From PALSA-1353 sp050012375 (lineage in GTDB: Bacteria; Planctomycetota; Phycisphaerae; Tepidisphaerales; Tepidisphaeraceae), in the NCBI GenBank assembly GCA_050012375.1, contig JBEKHH010000009.1:47428-111427 (forward strand): 64,000 nt of DNA, written 5' to 3'. Every line of letters starts with the position of its first letter. Position 1 is the first letter of the stretch. The notes below the pieces were generated by a model. That model searched no databases. It saw only the letters and a list, made by a program, of their open reading frames with translations, and had not been told where the DNA came from. Made by a program: the position numbers and the translations under genes. This document shows, piece after piece, positions 48,750-57,428 of the stretch.

Positions 48750-49933
48750 TGAATCTCGACTCCGCCATCGAAGGCCGGTTCACCAAAGCGACTGAACTGC
48801 GACATCGGCTTCATCGCATTCCCGAGCTGGCGTTCGAGGAATTCCAGACGGCCGCGATCGTGCGAGCTGAATTGGATCGGCTCGGGGTTTCGCACACCGA
48901 CGGCGTGAGCGATGCGCCGACGGCCACGATTTGCCTGATCGGCGATGCGTCCAGGCCGTGTATTGCGTTGCGGGCCGATATGGATGCGCTTCCGATCCAG
49001 GAACAGACCGGGCTGGAGTATGCAAGCGCTCATCCGGGACGGATGCACGCCTGTGGGCACGATGGGCACATGGCAACGCTGCTGGGCGCCGGGGCCGTTC
49101 TGAACGAAATCAAAAGCCAACTTCCCGTTTGCGTGAAACTGGTCTTTCAGCCGGCTGAGGAAGACGGTGGCGGAGCGGAACGGCTCGTGCGCGCCGGCGT
49201 GCTCGATGGACAGGTGGGTCCGCCCGTGCGGGCGATCTTTGGATTGCATGGTTGGCCGGGAATGCCCGTCGGTTGCGTGGCGACGAGGCCCGGCCCGCTT
49301 TTGGCGGCGACCGATGTTTTCAAGGCGACGATCATCGGGAAAGGTTGTCACGGCGCTTTTCCGCATCTCGGGGCCGATCCCATCGTGGCGGCTTGCCAAG
49401 CGGTTGTGAATCTTCAGCAAATCGTCAGCCGGGATCTCGATCCCACTGAGCCGGCGGTCGTCACGGTGGGCATGATCCGCGGCGGAACGGCGACGAACGT
49501 CATTCCGGATGAGGCGACGATTGAAGGGACCGCGCGAACGCTGAGCGAATCATCCCGCGGTTTGGCGAAGGCGGCGGTTTTCCGCCGAATCGCGGGCATC
49601 GCCGCCGCTGCCGGGTGCACCGCCAAAATCGACTGGGTGCAGGGTTATCCCGCGACCGTCAATGATCCGGACATGGCCGATTATGTCGCCAGGATCGCGC
49701 GGCAAGTGTTGGGCTCGGACCGCTATTTCTCGGTTGGCCGTCCGTCGATGGGAGGCGAGGATTTCGCCTATTACCTCCAAAAGACGCCGGGATGTTTTTT
49801 CCTTGTGGGCGTTGAGCCGCCCGGCGGGAAAGGCTATCCGTCGCTGCACAACGATCATTACGATTTCACCGACGCGGCCGTCGCCGTGGGAATGCGGATG
49901 TTTGTGGGGTTGGCCCAGAACTTCCCGATTTAG
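48749..49933 (+). CDS. M20 family amidohydrolase/peptidase
   Basis: A 394-residue zinc aminoacylase of the HipO/ILL type, which removes acyl groups from amino acids. Metal and catalytic residues lie in MHACGHDGHMATLLG (Cys/His/Asp), FQPAEEDGGGAERLV (Glu-Glu), the His of FGLHGWPGMPVG and the C-terminal PSLHNDHYDF. The dimerisation domain between (about 185-300) contains GKGCHGAFPHLGADP. MGGEDFAYY near the C-terminus is typical. No signal peptide. The substrate cannot be inferred from the neighbourhood. Confidence 0.92.
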   Translation: MNLDSAIEGRFTKATELRHRLHRIPELAFEEFQTAAIVRAELDRLGVSHTDGVSDAPTATICLIGDASRPCIALRADMDALPIQEQTGLEYASAHPGRMHACGHDGHMATLLGAGAVLNEIKSQLPVCVKLVFQPAEEDGGGAERLVRAGVLDGQVGPPVRAIFGLHGWPGMPVGCVATRPGPLLAATDVFKATIIGKGCHGAFPHLGADPIVAACQAVVNLQQIVSRDLDPTEPAVVTVGMIRGGTATNVIPDEATIEGTARTLSESSRGLAKAAVFRRIAGIAAAAGCTAKIDWVQGYPATVNDPDMADYVARIARQVLGSDRYFSVGRPSMGGEDFAYYLQKTPGCFFLVGVEPPGGKGYPSLHNDHYDFTDAAVAVGMRMFVGLAQNFPI

Positions 49934-49958
49934 CGGCGGCGGGCGGCGCCGCGGGCTT

Positions 49959-50657
49959 TCACCCCATCTGAATCAGCGGTGAAAACTTAACCTGAAACGA
50001 CAACTGCTCAAGCTGAACCGCAAGATCAACGGAATTGAGCGCGATGTCGCGCGGCACGTTCAGCGATACCGGCGCGAAATTGAGCAGCCCGCGGATTCCG
50101 GCTTGGACGCATTGTTCGGCCAGTTCCTGAGCGGCGTCGGCGGGGGCCGCCAGGATCGCGACCCGAATGCCCATTTTTTCAACGGTGGATTTCAACTCGG
50201 CAAGCGGCTGTATGACAAAGAAGCGCTTGGGCTTGGAGGCGTCGGGGCCTTGCGGGAATGAGAATGGGCCTTGTCGCGTGCCGATTTTCGCCGGGTCTGA
50301 ATCGAATACCGCGACCAGGCGAAAACCCTTGGCGTCAAATCCGTTGTAAGCCATCAGGGCCCGGCCGAGATTTCCGGCGCCCACCAGCAGCACATTCCAG
50401 ATTTTATCCGTCCCGAGAATCCGTCGGACCTGCCCGATCAGATCGTCGACGCGATATCCGATTCCGGGATGGCCGAACTGGCCGAAATACGCGAGGTCCT
50501 TGCGGACCTGGGCATCGGTGAGGTTAAGACTTTCGCCAAGCTGCTTGCTGGAAACGGTGCGGCGGTCCTTGCGTTTGAAGACTTCCAGTTGGCGCAGATA
50601 AAGACTCAACCGGCGCACGGCGGGATTGGGAACCGGATCGATTCGCGTTGGATCCAT
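49959..50657 (-). CDS. rex: Redox-sensing transcriptional repressor Rex
   Basis: A 232-residue NADH-responsive repressor that controls fermentative and respiratory genes. The winged helix (about 10-85) reads RRLSLYLRQLE ... TVSSKQLGESLNLTDAQVRKDLAYFGQFG; the Rossmann motif VLLVGAGNLGRALMAY and the C-terminal PVSLNVPRDIALNSVDLAVQLEQLSF domain-swap helix are typical. The start at ATG 50657 precedes the winged helix; the longer frame is antisense to the next gene. A direct repeat, cgtttca, occurs twice (15 bp apart) in its upstream region; no Rex consensus operator is visible by eye. Confidence 0.95.
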   Translation of the reverse strand: MDPTRIDPVPNPAVRRLSLYLRQLEVFKRKDRRTVSSKQLGESLNLTDAQVRKDLAYFGQFGHPGIGYRVDDLIGQVRRILGTDKIWNVLLVGAGNLGRALMAYNGFDAKGFRLVAVFDSDPAKIGTRQGPFSFPQGPDASKPKRFFVIQPLAELKSTVEKMGIRVAILAAPADAAQELAEQCVQAGIRGLLNFAPVSLNVPRDIALNSVDLAVQLEQLSFQVKFSPLIQMG

Positions 50658-50780
50658 GCTACTGGGCGATGAAACGGATCGCTTGAAACGGATTATTCCG
50701 GCGGAATGAAATCCGTCAAGCGCGGGTGAGTCCACATCCGGATGGAGTTCCGCATATATATCCGGGACTTCAATTGGGGG

Positions 50781-50793
50781 TATTATCAACCCA
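50781..50793 (+). promoter_or_regulatory. -10 box 6 nt before TPR glycosyltransferase start
   Basis: TATTAT (50781-50786), 6 nt, ATG 50793. It supports this ATG over the upstream ATG at 50742. Confidence 0.4.
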
Positions 50794-52238
50794 TGCCCGC
50801 TGACGATGCCGTTTCGCAGTCGATGCAATTGGCCGCTGAACAGTTGGCGGCAGGGAAGCCGCAAAAGGCCGTCGAGATTTGCCGGCAAGCGCTGGCGCGA
50901 TTTCCGGATGACGCGAAAATTCATTATGTGTTGGCGATCGCTCTGACCAATGCCGGACGGCCCAGCGAGGCGATTGACGCCTACAACCAAGCCGTCCGAC
51001 TGAACCCCGAGTTTTTTGAAGCGTACAACAATCTCGGCGCCCTTCTGAGCAAACGAGGCCGGTTCGATGAAGCGATCAAAACGCTGTCTCAGGCGATTCG
51101 CCTGCGCCCCGACCTGGCGCAGTTGCACGCCAATCTGAGCAATGCGCTGCGCGATAACTGGAAATTGGAAGAGGCGGCGGCGGCCGCGAACAAGGCGCTA
51201 GAGTTGAATCCCAATCTCGCCGAAGCGTACACGAGCCTTGGCGCGGCGCTGCTGGCGCTGGGCCGATTCGACGAGGCCATCCATGCGTGTCGCAACGCGA
51301 TCCGGCGGAAGCCGGATTTGCCCGGGGCTCATTTGAACCTCGCGCTGGCTGAACTGGTTCTGGGCAATTTGGAGCGCGGGTGGCCCGAATATGAATGGCG
51401 GGTGCGATTTGCGGACCTGCTGCCGCCGCGGCAAATTTCCCTGCCGACCTGGGACGGAACCCGCCTCGACACCAAGACAATTCTCCTGTACAGCGAGCAG
51501 GGATTCGGTGACGCGATTCATTTCATGCGCTACGTGCCAATGGTGGCCGGGCTGGGCGGTCGAGTGGTCCTGGAATGCCCCGCCGCTCTTCTGCGGCTTT
51601 TTCGTGGATGCCCCGGGGTGGATCGCGCTGTGGCCTCGGGCGGGCCGTTGCCCCCTTGCGATTTCCAATGCGCTTTGCCGAGCCTTCCCGGCTTGTTCAA
51701 AACCACTGTGCAGTCGATCCCCGCGGCGATCCCTTATCTCGCCGCCGACGCCAAAGCCGCCGAATCCTGGCGAAACCGCATCGAACCATCGGGCGATGTT
51801 TTGCAGGTCGGCCTAGCCTGGGCCGGCCGGCCGGAAAACCGCAATGACCGCAATCGCTCCATCCGCCTGGAGAACTTTTCGCCGCTGGCAACTGTGACGG
51901 GCGTCCGATTTCACAGTCTTCAGACGAATCAAGCGACGAATTCTCCCTTGGCGCTATCGGATTGGTCCGATCTGCTGAAGGATTTTGCCGAGACCGCTGC
52001 CTTGATTGCGAATCTCGGCCTGATCATCAGCGTGGATACCGCCGTGGCGCACCTGGCCGGAGCGATGGGCAAGCCGGTTTGGCTGCTCCTGCCGTTTCCG
52101 CCGGATTGGCGTTGGATGCTGGATCGAACCGACACCCCGTGGTATCCGACGATGCGGCTTTTTCGGCAGAAAACGCCGGGGGATTGGGACGCGGTGATTC
52201 GCCGCGTGGCCGAGGACCTGGCGAACACCGCGAAATGA
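50793..52238 (+). CDS. TPR protein fused to a GT9-like glycosyltransferase domain
   Basis: A 481-residue protein. Five or six TPR units occupy about residues 5-200 (AVEICRQALARFPDDAKIHYVLA and repeats). The C-terminal part resembles glycosyltransferase family 9 (heptosyltransferase-like): TILLYSEQGFGDAIHFMRYVPMVA, VLQVGLAWAGRPENRNDRNRSI, and the end DTAVAHLAGAMGKPVWLLLPFPPDWRW. Such TPR-GT fusions are common in planctomycetes and proteobacteria; targets are unknown. The start at 50793 is supported by a -10 box 6 nt upstream. It shares theme, but not fold, with the 4366 gene. Confidence 0.83.
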   Translation: MPADDAVSQSMQLAAEQLAAGKPQKAVEICRQALARFPDDAKIHYVLAIALTNAGRPSEAIDAYNQAVRLNPEFFEAYNNLGALLSKRGRFDEAIKTLSQAIRLRPDLAQLHANLSNALRDNWKLEEAAAAANKALELNPNLAEAYTSLGAALLALGRFDEAIHACRNAIRRKPDLPGAHLNLALAELVLGNLERGWPEYEWRVRFADLLPPRQISLPTWDGTRLDTKTILLYSEQGFGDAIHFMRYVPMVAGLGGRVVLECPAALLRLFRGCPGVDRAVASGGPLPPCDFQCALPSLPGLFKTTVQSIPAAIPYLAADAKAAESWRNRIEPSGDVLQVGLAWAGRPENRNDRNRSIRLENFSPLATVTGVRFHSLQTNQATNSPLALSDWSDLLKDFAETAALIANLGLIISVDTAVAHLAGAMGKPVWLLLPFPPDWRWMLDRTDTPWYPTMRLFRQKTPGDWDAVIRRVAEDLANTAK

Positions 52239-52279
52239 CCGGCCAGAGCCGCAGCAACTTTGGCCTGGTCCCCACCGAT

Positions 52280-54124
52280 TCAATCATGCGCCCCAGACAC
52301 CGGTTCCGGCAATTCCGGCCCGCACCATGGCCCCGGCTGGCGCATCATCGCCTGCATCGGCGAAACGTCCGGAGGAGGATATCGCTTGAGGTCCGTCGCG
52401 TAGATCAAATGGAAAAGCGCCAATGGCGGCACGTTGACTTTCCTCGGCCGCGAGGATCGAGCGATCCGCTCCACTTTCCCGAGCGATTGCAGGGGCTGCA
52501 AATCGGACTTCTGGCCGACGACATAAACGTCGGTCGCGTGTATGCGATCGCTGCGCAGGAAACTGAGATTGTGCAGCAGCAGCGCGTCGTCCCGCAGGTA
52601 AAACTGGACGCGAAAGAAATCCAACGGCCCAATGGCCGCGTTGATGGCCAGCACCTTGTCACGCGGCACGGCCGCCTCGACGTCTTGGCGGAGAAACTGC
52701 GTGTCGGCCACGGTGTCGTCGGGCAGATGCGTTTGCTTCCAGCTATACGCGCCGCCGACGCCGATCAGGATCGACGCGAGCATCCAGCGGCCGCTTTTTC
52801 TCCAGAGGCCATAATAGAACGCCAGGACGCAGGCGTTCCATAGAACGATCAGGATCGCGGCGGAATGAATCTGCGCGCCCATTTCGCCGGTCGGAGCCAG
52901 AAGCCGTTTCCACGCCAGGACCGCCAGCGCCGCCGTGCCCGGCAATCCGAACAGAAGCCATCCAAACGTCGGCCGGCGCGACCATGCAACACCTTTGAAT
53001 AGTTGCTGTGCGATCGGCCGCGCGCCCAGCGCAGCCAGAATCGCCCACGGGGCCAAGCTCGGAACGAGGTAGTGGTGATGCTTCCGATGCGGGATCGAGA
53101 GAACGAAAACCGGGACGATCGCCCAGCACCATAAGAATTGCAGCACCCGATCGCGCCGGCGCCATGCCGCGTGGGCCGTGATGGCCAAGGCGATGAGGGC
53201 GGCCGGCGTCCAGGGAAGCCCCACGCCGAGGAGCGTCGGCGGGTAATACCACCAGGGCTCGTCGAACTCCGTGGTCCCCGAAAAATCGTAGCGGAGGTTG
53301 GCGAGGTATCCACCCTGGCCGTGATATCGCCAGGCGACATAGGCGTGCCAGCTGATGGCGACGGCCGCGGCGATCAGAATGCCCCAAAGCCACATGTAGC
53401 GGCGCAATCGCTGCCACTGGATCGGGGGAATGAGAAAGAAAACGGCGATCGGACCGACAACCACCGCCGCCCCAACAATTGGCCCCTTGGCCAGGTTCGT
53501 CAGGCCGAGCAGGATGAAGAACGCCATCACCCGCCATGGCCGCCAGGAGAGAAACCCCAGCCTACGGTCGGCCGCGGGCGGGTCGATGAAGAACTCGATC
53601 TGAACGAACAGCGCGATGGCAGCCACGACGAGCAGGGCGAGGAAAATGTCGTCCTCGGCCAATGTGGAGTAGGTATAGAATTCCCACAGGGTCGCCAGCG
53701 CCAGTCCGGCAACGACGCCAACGTCGCGGCCGAACCATCCCGCCGCCATCCGCCCCACCATCAGCACGATCAAGAGCCCCGCCAGCGCGGGCGCGATTCG
53801 CGCGGACCACTCGGTGTCGCAACGCTGGCCGATCGCGGTCGCGACGGCGATCATGAGCCAATGCGGCAGCGGCGGCCGCTCCAGCCAGGGCCGAGTGCCG
53901 TTCATCGGGATCAGCCAGTCGTGCCGCGCCATCATTTCGCGGGAGCATTCGGGCAGGCGGGCTTCGTGCAGAGTCATGGGCCGGCCGCTGATGGCAACGT
54001 ATCCGAACAGCGACGCGCAGAAAGCCGCCAGCAGCAGATAGTCCACCCATCGCAATGGACGGGGCGCGGACGGAGGCGTAACGATCAATGATTCGGCGGG
54101 ACTCTCTTGATGATTGGTGCTCAA
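52280..54124 (-). CDS. GT-C family glycosyltransferase, ArnT/PMT-like
   Basis: A 614-residue inner membrane protein with about 11-12 transmembrane helices. The first periplasmic loop has LHEARLPECSREMM, with the acidic Glu pattern of ArnT/PMT_2 enzymes, then DWLIPMNGTRPWLERPPLPHW. It would take a sugar from polyprenyl phosphate to a lipid or protein. The C-terminal 120 residues form a soluble periplasmic domain. The only start compatible with the N-terminus is TTG at 54124, behind AGGATGA. It converges with the 50793 gene; target not known. Confidence 0.83.
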   Translation of the reverse strand: MSTNHQESPAESLIVTPPSAPRPLRWVDYLLLAAFCASLFGYVAISGRPMTLHEARLPECSREMMARHDWLIPMNGTRPWLERPPLPHWLMIAVATAIGQRCDTEWSARIAPALAGLLIVLMVGRMAAGWFGRDVGVVAGLALATLWEFYTYSTLAEDDIFLALLVVAAIALFVQIEFFIDPPAADRRLGFLSWRPWRVMAFFILLGLTNLAKGPIVGAAVVVGPIAVFFLIPPIQWQRLRRYMWLWGILIAAAVAISWHAYVAWRYHGQGGYLANLRYDFSGTTEFDEPWWYYPPTLLGVGLPWTPAALIALAITAHAAWRRRDRVLQFLWCWAIVPVFVLSIPHRKHHHYLVPSLAPWAILAALGARPIAQQLFKGVAWSRRPTFGWLLFGLPGTAALAVLAWKRLLAPTGEMGAQIHSAAILIVLWNACVLAFYYGLWRKSGRWMLASILIGVGGAYSWKQTHLPDDTVADTQFLRQDVEAAVPRDKVLAINAAIGPLDFFRVQFYLRDDALLLHNLSFLRSDRIHATDVYVVGQKSDLQPLQSLGKVERIARSSRPRKVNVPPLALFHLIYATDLKRYPPPDVSPMQAMMRQPGPWCGPELPEPVSGAHD

Positions 54125-54272
54125 AAGCGGTTCATCCTGTGATTCACCGGGCCGTTTGTGGCCGCAGTATGTTCAACGCCCGCTTGTTATTAAACCCGAT
54201 AATGCCTTTCGGACAAAGTTTTGGAAACCGCGTCCGCGGCAGACGCCTTGGTTTGGGAACTGCAATCGCAAT

Positions 54273-54310
54273 TTGACATTCCGAGTCAATCGGCAATTAT
54301 GCCCGCGCCA
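54273..54310 (+). promoter_or_regulatory. Promoter and leaderless start of methyltransferase gene
   Basis: A perfect TTGACA (54273-54278), 17-bp spacer and ATTATG (54296-54301) precede ATG 54310 by 8 nt. No ribosome site. Confidence 0.5.
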
Positions 54311-55170
54311 TGCCCATCCATTTCGTCCATGCCATTGACGATCCGCGGTTGTGGCCCTATCGCAATCTGAAGGACAAGGAACTGACGCGCGACGGCGGAC
54401 GCTTCATCGCCGAGGGCGAGAACGTGGTTCGGCGACTGCTTGCCAGCCGCGTTCCGGTGGAATCCGTCCTGATCGCCGAGCGAAAACGCCGGGCCATTGA
54501 GCCTTTGCTTCCCGCGGCGGCGCGGATTTTCGTGGGGGATGACACTCTGCTCGAAGGCGTCATCGGCTTTCAGTTTCATAGCGGCGTTCTCGCCTGTGGA
54601 ATCCGCCCGCCCTCGCCGTCGCTCGCGGACGTGCTGCCTCCGCCCCAGCGGCCCGCCCTGCTGGCCGTCTGCCAGGAAATCAGCAATACCGAAAACATGG
54701 GCTCGCTGATTCGCGTTTCCGCGGCATTCGGGGCGGATGCGCTCATCCTCGGCGAGCGGTGCTGCGATCCGTTTTTCCGCCAAAGCATCCGCGTTTCCAT
54801 GGGCGCGGTCTTTTCGCTGCCGATGGTGCGCTCCAACGATCTGCTGGCTGATCTCGACGCGCTCTCACGGAGTGGCGTGCAGCGATTGGCGGCAGTCTTG
54901 TCACAGGATGCCGAGCCGCTCAAGAGCGTTCGCCCCCAGCCCCGAATGGCGGTGGTCTTCGGCAATGAGGCGCAAGGCCTCGAACGGGCAACGATCGAAC
55001 GTTGCGACCGGTGCGTCACCATTCCGATGCGATGGGGAACCGATTCGCTCAACGTCGCTGCCGCCGCCGCTGTGTTTCTATTCCATCTGGCCGACCGGGA
55101 AGGCTCCGCCTCCCGCCGGGAAGGCTCCGCCTCCCGCGGAGGCGCCAACGATTCCGGCGCGGCATCCTGA
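54310..55170 (+). CDS. SpoU/TrmH-family RNA 2'-O-methyltransferase
   Basis: A 286-residue SPOUT methyltransferase that 2'-O-methylates tRNA or rRNA. An N-terminal substrate-binding part contains GGRFIAEGENVVRRLL; the knotted domain has ISNTENMGSLIRVSAAFG (motif 1), VVFGNEAQGL (motif 2) and IPMRWGTDSLNVAAAAAVFLF (motif 3) with the Asn/Arg for SAM. The C-terminal tail (REGSASRREGSASRG) is encoded by a duplicated 21-bp word and is unlikely to matter. The start is fixed by a promoter directly in front. Confidence 0.9.
   Translation: MPIHFVHAIDDPRLWPYRNLKDKELTRDGGRFIAEGENVVRRLLASRVPVESVLIAERKRRAIEPLLPAAARIFVGDDTLLEGVIGFQFHSGVLACGIRPPSPSLADVLPPPQRPALLAVCQEISNTENMGSLIRVSAAFGADALILGERCCDPFFRQSIRVSMGAVFSLPMVRSNDLLADLDALSRSGVQRLAAVLSQDAEPLKSVRPQPRMAVVFGNEAQGLERATIERCDRCVTIPMRWGTDSLNVAAAAAVFLFHLADREGSASRREGSASRGGANDSGAAS
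55098..55145 (+). repeat. Short tandem repeat ggaaggctccgcctcccgc
   Basis: Two exact copies of gggaaggctccgcctcccgc lie at the 3' end of the methyltransferase gene, with a third partial piece. Confidence 0.7.
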
Positions 55171-55224
55171 GTTTTTCAATTGGAGCGTGGGGATTTCTTC
55201 CTCAGGTGTGAAGCAGCGGACTGT

Positions 55225-55512
55225 TCAGGCCTCTAAATCCAGGCGTTCCCCTTCCGCATTCAATTCGGGCTCCGAGGACGGGTGACGGGAATAGGTTCCC
55301 TTACGCTGTTGATGGCCCTTCTGCTCGTCGCCGGAGGGCTGCAACTCATCGGTACTGGCAACGGACTCTTCCACTTCCTCCTCGTCCGACGCCGCTGAAT
55401 TCTTTGCCCGGTCATGGACGCGGCGGATCTGGCTGATCTTCTGGGTCTCCTGCTGACGCTGGGCCGCCGAAGCCTGGAGAATTGAGCCGGTGATGGGATT
55501 GATTTGACTCAT
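55225..55512 (-). CDS. Small acidic protein, conserved-looking, unknown
   Basis: A 95-residue cytoplasmic protein. The N-terminus MSQINPITGSILQASAAQRQQETQKISQIRR and the following acidic DEEEVEESVAS look like a family seen in planctomycetes, but I cannot name it with certainty. The central part is helical and the tail is disordered. ATG 55512 has AGGTGA 9 nt upstream; the longer frame from 55524 is unlikely. The downstream gene on the other strand converges, with 54 bp between. Confidence 0.6.
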   Translation of the reverse strand: MSQINPITGSILQASAAQRQQETQKISQIRRVHDRAKNSAASDEEEVEESVASTDELQPSGDEQKGHQQRKGTYSRHPSSEPELNAEGERLDLEA

Positions 55513-55524
55513 GGTCGGCTTCAC

Positions 55525-55890
55525 CTGGTCTAGCCTGCTTCTATATCGGCAAGGTCCCGCTCCAGGCTTCTTCCAAGGGCGGGTCTAAAAAGGGGGCTGC
55601 CCGCATCGATTCAGAAGTCTCATAAGCGCTATCCGCTAGTTACCGCACAAAACTCACCGGCCTCACGGCTTTTCCATTCACGCGTCCACCGCCCCATCGC
55701 AGGACAAAATTTTCGTTGCATTCGCCGCATGCACTGAAATCGTGGGCTATGTTCCAGACACTGTTCGACACTTCCAGCGACTCGCGAAGTGTAGTCGAGG
55801 TGTTTTAGAAAACTGCCCACACGCGGTGACGCGCGACGTTCGCGCATCCAGCGGAGGGAACGGATCTAAACCTACGAAAGGGTCCTTGCA
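55525..55890. other. Gap with no supported gene
   Basis: 366 bp between the small acidic gene and the Cys-rich PEP-CTERM gene. Short frames occur on both strands but none has a ribosome site or family features. An AAGGG lies 8 nt before the ATG at 55891. Confidence 0.5.
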
Positions 55891-56457
55891 ATGGTTAAGT
55901 ACATGGGTCTTGGCATCGCCTGCCTGACGCTCGTTCTTTCCGGCGTCACCCGCGCGGTTGTAATCAATACCGACGAGGGAAATTATGGAAAGCACGACTA
56001 CAAGTGTTTCCCGGACGACAAGAGCTGCCGCGACAAGGGCAACGACGGCTTTACCCTCGATCTCGGCAACTACTTCAAGGATGAATGCAGAAAGTTTGAG
56101 AAGGACGGCTGCAAAGACGACAAGGGCCTGAAAGACCTCAGGGACTGCAAGCGCGACAAGGACCGCAGGGACGACAAGGACTGCAGGGGCGACAAGGGAG
56201 ACAAGGACGGCAATAAGGACCACTGCAAGATCGAGTGGCGCCACCGCGGCGACAAGCACGACATCTGCCGCGAAGACAAGCACGACCATGGTTGCGATTT
56301 CAGGTGGGATCGTGGTTGCCGCGATGATGGCTGCCGCGGACATCATCATGAACCAGTCTGCGTTCCGGCCCCGGCCTCCTCGGCCCTGGGCGGCGCCGGC
56401 CTCGCCGGAATCGCGCTGATGGCCTTCGTCCGGTCTCGCCGGTCGATCAACGCCTAA
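55891..56457 (+). CDS. Secreted Cys/Asp/Lys-rich protein with PEP-CTERM-like sorting signal
   Basis: A 188-residue exported protein. The signal peptide MVKYMGLGIACLTLVLSGV ends at TRA. The mature part is almost wholly Asp, Lys, Arg, Gly and Cys: 12 cysteines (positions from 42 to 152) interleaved with DKxCRDKG, DCKRDKD, GDKGDKD words, plus a His-rich end GCRGHHHEPVC. The C-terminus VPAPASSALGGAGLAGIAL... RSRR is a PEP-CTERM variant (VPxPASS, hydrophobic helix, basic end) for exosortase processing. The composition suggests a disulphide- or metal-binding surface filament or matrix. It is followed by a strong terminator, so it is monocistronic. No homologue recognised. Confidence 0.78.
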   Translation: MVKYMGLGIACLTLVLSGVTRAVVINTDEGNYGKHDYKCFPDDKSCRDKGNDGFTLDLGNYFKDECRKFEKDGCKDDKGLKDLRDCKRDKDRRDDKDCRGDKGDKDGNKDHCKIEWRHRGDKHDICREDKHDHGCDFRWDRGCRDDGCRGHHHEPVCVPAPASSALGGAGLAGIALMAFVRSRRSINA

Positions 56458-56480
56458 TAACGATTCTGCATCCCCTACTT

Positions 56481-56512
56481 GGCCGGGAGGCGCGTCGCCT
56501 CCCGGCCTTTTT
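56481..56512 (+). terminator. Strong intrinsic terminator
   Basis: ggccgggaggcg - cgt - cgcctcccggcc (12-bp perfect stem) followed by ttttt, 23 nt after the stop codon. Confidence 0.9.
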
Positions 56513-56787
56513 CATTTCCACTCTCTTCCAGTGCAATTTTTGCCACCCTTGAGCTTGCGTCATTGGGCGACCCGATTCACAGACCCCCGGATTTTCACCA
56601 GTTTAACGGAAGGCCTTTTGTGCATCGCCAACGGCATTTTCAGACGATTCCGTGCACGTATTAACCTTGCACAATTTCGCCCAGGTTAAGGCGCTTCGCC
56701 CGGCAAACGGCCCGAAATGCCCTGGATTTCCCGCTTGCAATCCGAATCCGGGATATAATCCTGCAACGTTCCTTTCAGAAACATGAG

Positions 56788-56832
56788 GATCACCTCCGGC
56801 GTTTGATTTGCCGGGCCTTTGTCGAGGTGATC
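56788..56832. promoter_or_regulatory. Perfect 9-bp inverted repeat upstream of PEP-CTERM gene
   Basis: gatcacctc (56788-56796) and gaggtgatc (56824-56832) pair perfectly across 27 nt. It lies 64 bp before the ATG at 56896. Could be a mRNA stem in the leader or a protein site. The rest of the 56458-56895 gap shows no gene. Confidence 0.35.
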
Positions 56833-56895
56833 GTAAGTGCAATCATCACTTTGCATGTATCTGAAGCGAACGCCATTTATAGAGAGGATGCTTTT

Positions 56896-57387
56896 ATGAA
56901 GACGTTTTTGTGTGCAACCGCGGCGGCCGCCCTGCTCATGATCCCCGGCATTTCCGCCGCATCGAGCCTGGACTATGTGCAGTCCGGTTCAAAATACACC
57001 GTTCTGTTCGACCCCAACGGCTGCGGCACGGACAATCTGCCGCCCTCTTTCTACTACCGCTCATACGATTGCCGGATCGGCAGCAAGCCGGTGGTGGTCT
57101 CCGACGTGCACGTCGTTACTGCGCCGCCGAACACTGGGGGCACTACACCGCCGGGCACGGGTGGCACCACTGGTTCGAACACTGGAGGCACTACGCCACC
57201 GGATACCGGCGGCACGACGCCAACGGGCACAACCGGCCCCACGCTACCACCGGTCATAACGGGCAACGGCGGCGGCGGCTCATCGCCCGTGGTTCCTCTG
57301 CCGGCATCCTCAGAAATGGCCGGCGTTGGTCTGGCGGTCATCGCCCTGGCGACCTGGCACCGCGCCCGACGCCTGGCTCGCGCCTGA
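56896..57387 (+). CDS. Secreted protein with Thr/Gly/Pro linker and PEP-CTERM signal
   Basis: A 163-residue exported protein. Signal peptide MKTFLCATAAAALLMIPGIS ending at SAAS; a short globular domain (about 24-75) with three cysteines, among them those in PNGCGTD and SYDCRIG; a repetitive linker (about 85-130) of TPPGTGGTTGSNTGGTTPP type; and a C-terminal PVVPLPASSEMAGVGLAVIAL... RARR PEP-CTERM variant. The globular domain resembles nothing I know. GAGAGGATGCTTTT precedes the ATG; the longer frame from 56803 lacks a signal peptide. It is probably displayed at the cell surface on the linker. Confidence 0.78.
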   Translation: MKTFLCATAAAALLMIPGISAASSLDYVQSGSKYTVLFDPNGCGTDNLPPSFYYRSYDCRIGSKPVVVSDVHVVTAPPNTGGTTPPGTGGTTGSNTGGTTPPDTGGTTPTGTTGPTLPPVITGNGGGGSSPVVPLPASSEMAGVGLAVIALATWHRARRLARA

Positions 57388-57428
57388 ATAAACAGACCTC
57401 GGTTTACAACTGATTCAAATGCGACGAT

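Noticed and set aside
50658..51128. N-terminal extension of Rex
   Set aside because: It runs antisense into the TPR gene; the winged helix begins right after ATG 50657.
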